In this document: piece by piece, positions 12,241 through 12,403 of the stretch
How positions within the stretch are numbered: the first letter of the stretch is position 1
How the letters are laid out: the number at the start of each line of letters is the position of its first letter
Source of the DNA: an uncultured bacterium
Lineage (GTDB): Bacteria > Patescibacteriota > Dojkabacteria > SC72
Assembly (NCBI GenBank): GCA_937899155.1
Contig: CALDJM010000079.1
Coordinates: 1-12,403, forward strand
DNA: 12,403 nt
Reading direction: 5' to 3'
The notes under the pieces: generated by a model
What the model was told of the DNA's origin: nothing
The model's input: only the letters and a program-made list of their open reading frames with translations
Databases searched by the model: none
Program-made: the position numbers and the translations under genes

Positions 12241-12403
12241 CTTACTTCCCAAATACTATTATTGAAATCTGGAATTATAGTCCTGGTGAAATAGATCAAT
12301 ATGGACCTAAAATAATTTATACTCATACTACTGATTTGAAAGTGGATATGCAGAGTATGAATCATAATGATAATCAAACCAGTTCAGGTAGATTGGAGGG
12401 GGA
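12237..12403 (+). CDS. Start of a second connector or head-closure protein (3' truncated by window edge)
   Basis: An ATG overlapping the previous stop (ATGA), with GAGGAG (12224-12229) seven bases upstream, opens a frame that runs off the window after 55 codons. It begins MTYFPNTIIEIWNYSPGEID and continues with YGPKIIYTHTTDLKVDMQSM. Position and the pattern of a short N-terminal strand followed by a D...DMQ segment suit small head-closure (stopper) proteins of the SPP1 gp16 type, which seal the filled head before tail joining. The C-terminus is not visible, so this rests mainly on gene order. Confidence 0.6.
   Translation, partial: MTYFPNTIIEIWNYSPGEIDQYGPKIIYTHTTDLKVDMQSMNHNDNQTSSGRLEG

Overview
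The window looks like the late (structural) half of a tailed virus or provirus of a low-GC archaeon, most likely a methanogen of the Methanobacteriales (Methanobrevibacter or Methanosphaera type). The evidence for an archaeal host is circumstantial: TATA-like boxes rather than bacterial -10/-35 promoters, T-run terminators, a TFIIB-type zinc ribbon protein, and GGTGA/GGAGG ribosome sites. A low-GC bacterial phage cannot be strictly excluded. Every supported protein gene is on the + strand.

Region 1 (1-2014) is a tight cassette of small accessory genes: the end of an unknown gene, an ASCH-domain protein, a 59-residue protein, a Cys-rich putative zinc protein, a 61-residue acidic protein, a protein with an AP2/arm-like N-terminus, and a 130-150 residue open frame with no usual start codon. 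Several overlap by ATGA. A T-rich terminator closes the block.

Region 2 (2015-3114) is mostly non-coding. It holds a 72-residue TFIIB-type zinc ribbon protein between two unusual gaps. The second gap is rich in symmetry: a 23-bp inverted repeat spaced by 256 bp, a compact three-helix fold followed by a T run (a possible small RNA), a 16-bp AT palindrome that looks like a TATA box, and a 24-bp dyad lying where transcription should start.

Region 3 (3115-3946) has two small membrane proteins, the first holin-like. A terminator and a cluster of ACTTTCC repeats follow.

Region 4 (4051-12403) is a canonical HK97-type packaging and head module: small and large terminase, portal, MuF-type minor head protein, prohead protease joined to a scaffold, major capsid protein, an Ig-like domain, a head-tail connector and a truncated next connector. 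TerS and TerL package DNA through the portal, the protease and scaffold build and mature the capsid, and the connectors join head to tail.

Three non-standard expression features stand out. A 353-residue intein with a LAGLIDADG endonuclease interrupts the most conserved motif of the MuF protein. An Ig-like domain lies in the +1 frame just behind the capsid gene, at overlapping proline codons (CCCA), as expected for a programmed frameshift. An internal, well-placed ribosome site inside the protease gene should yield free scaffold protein.
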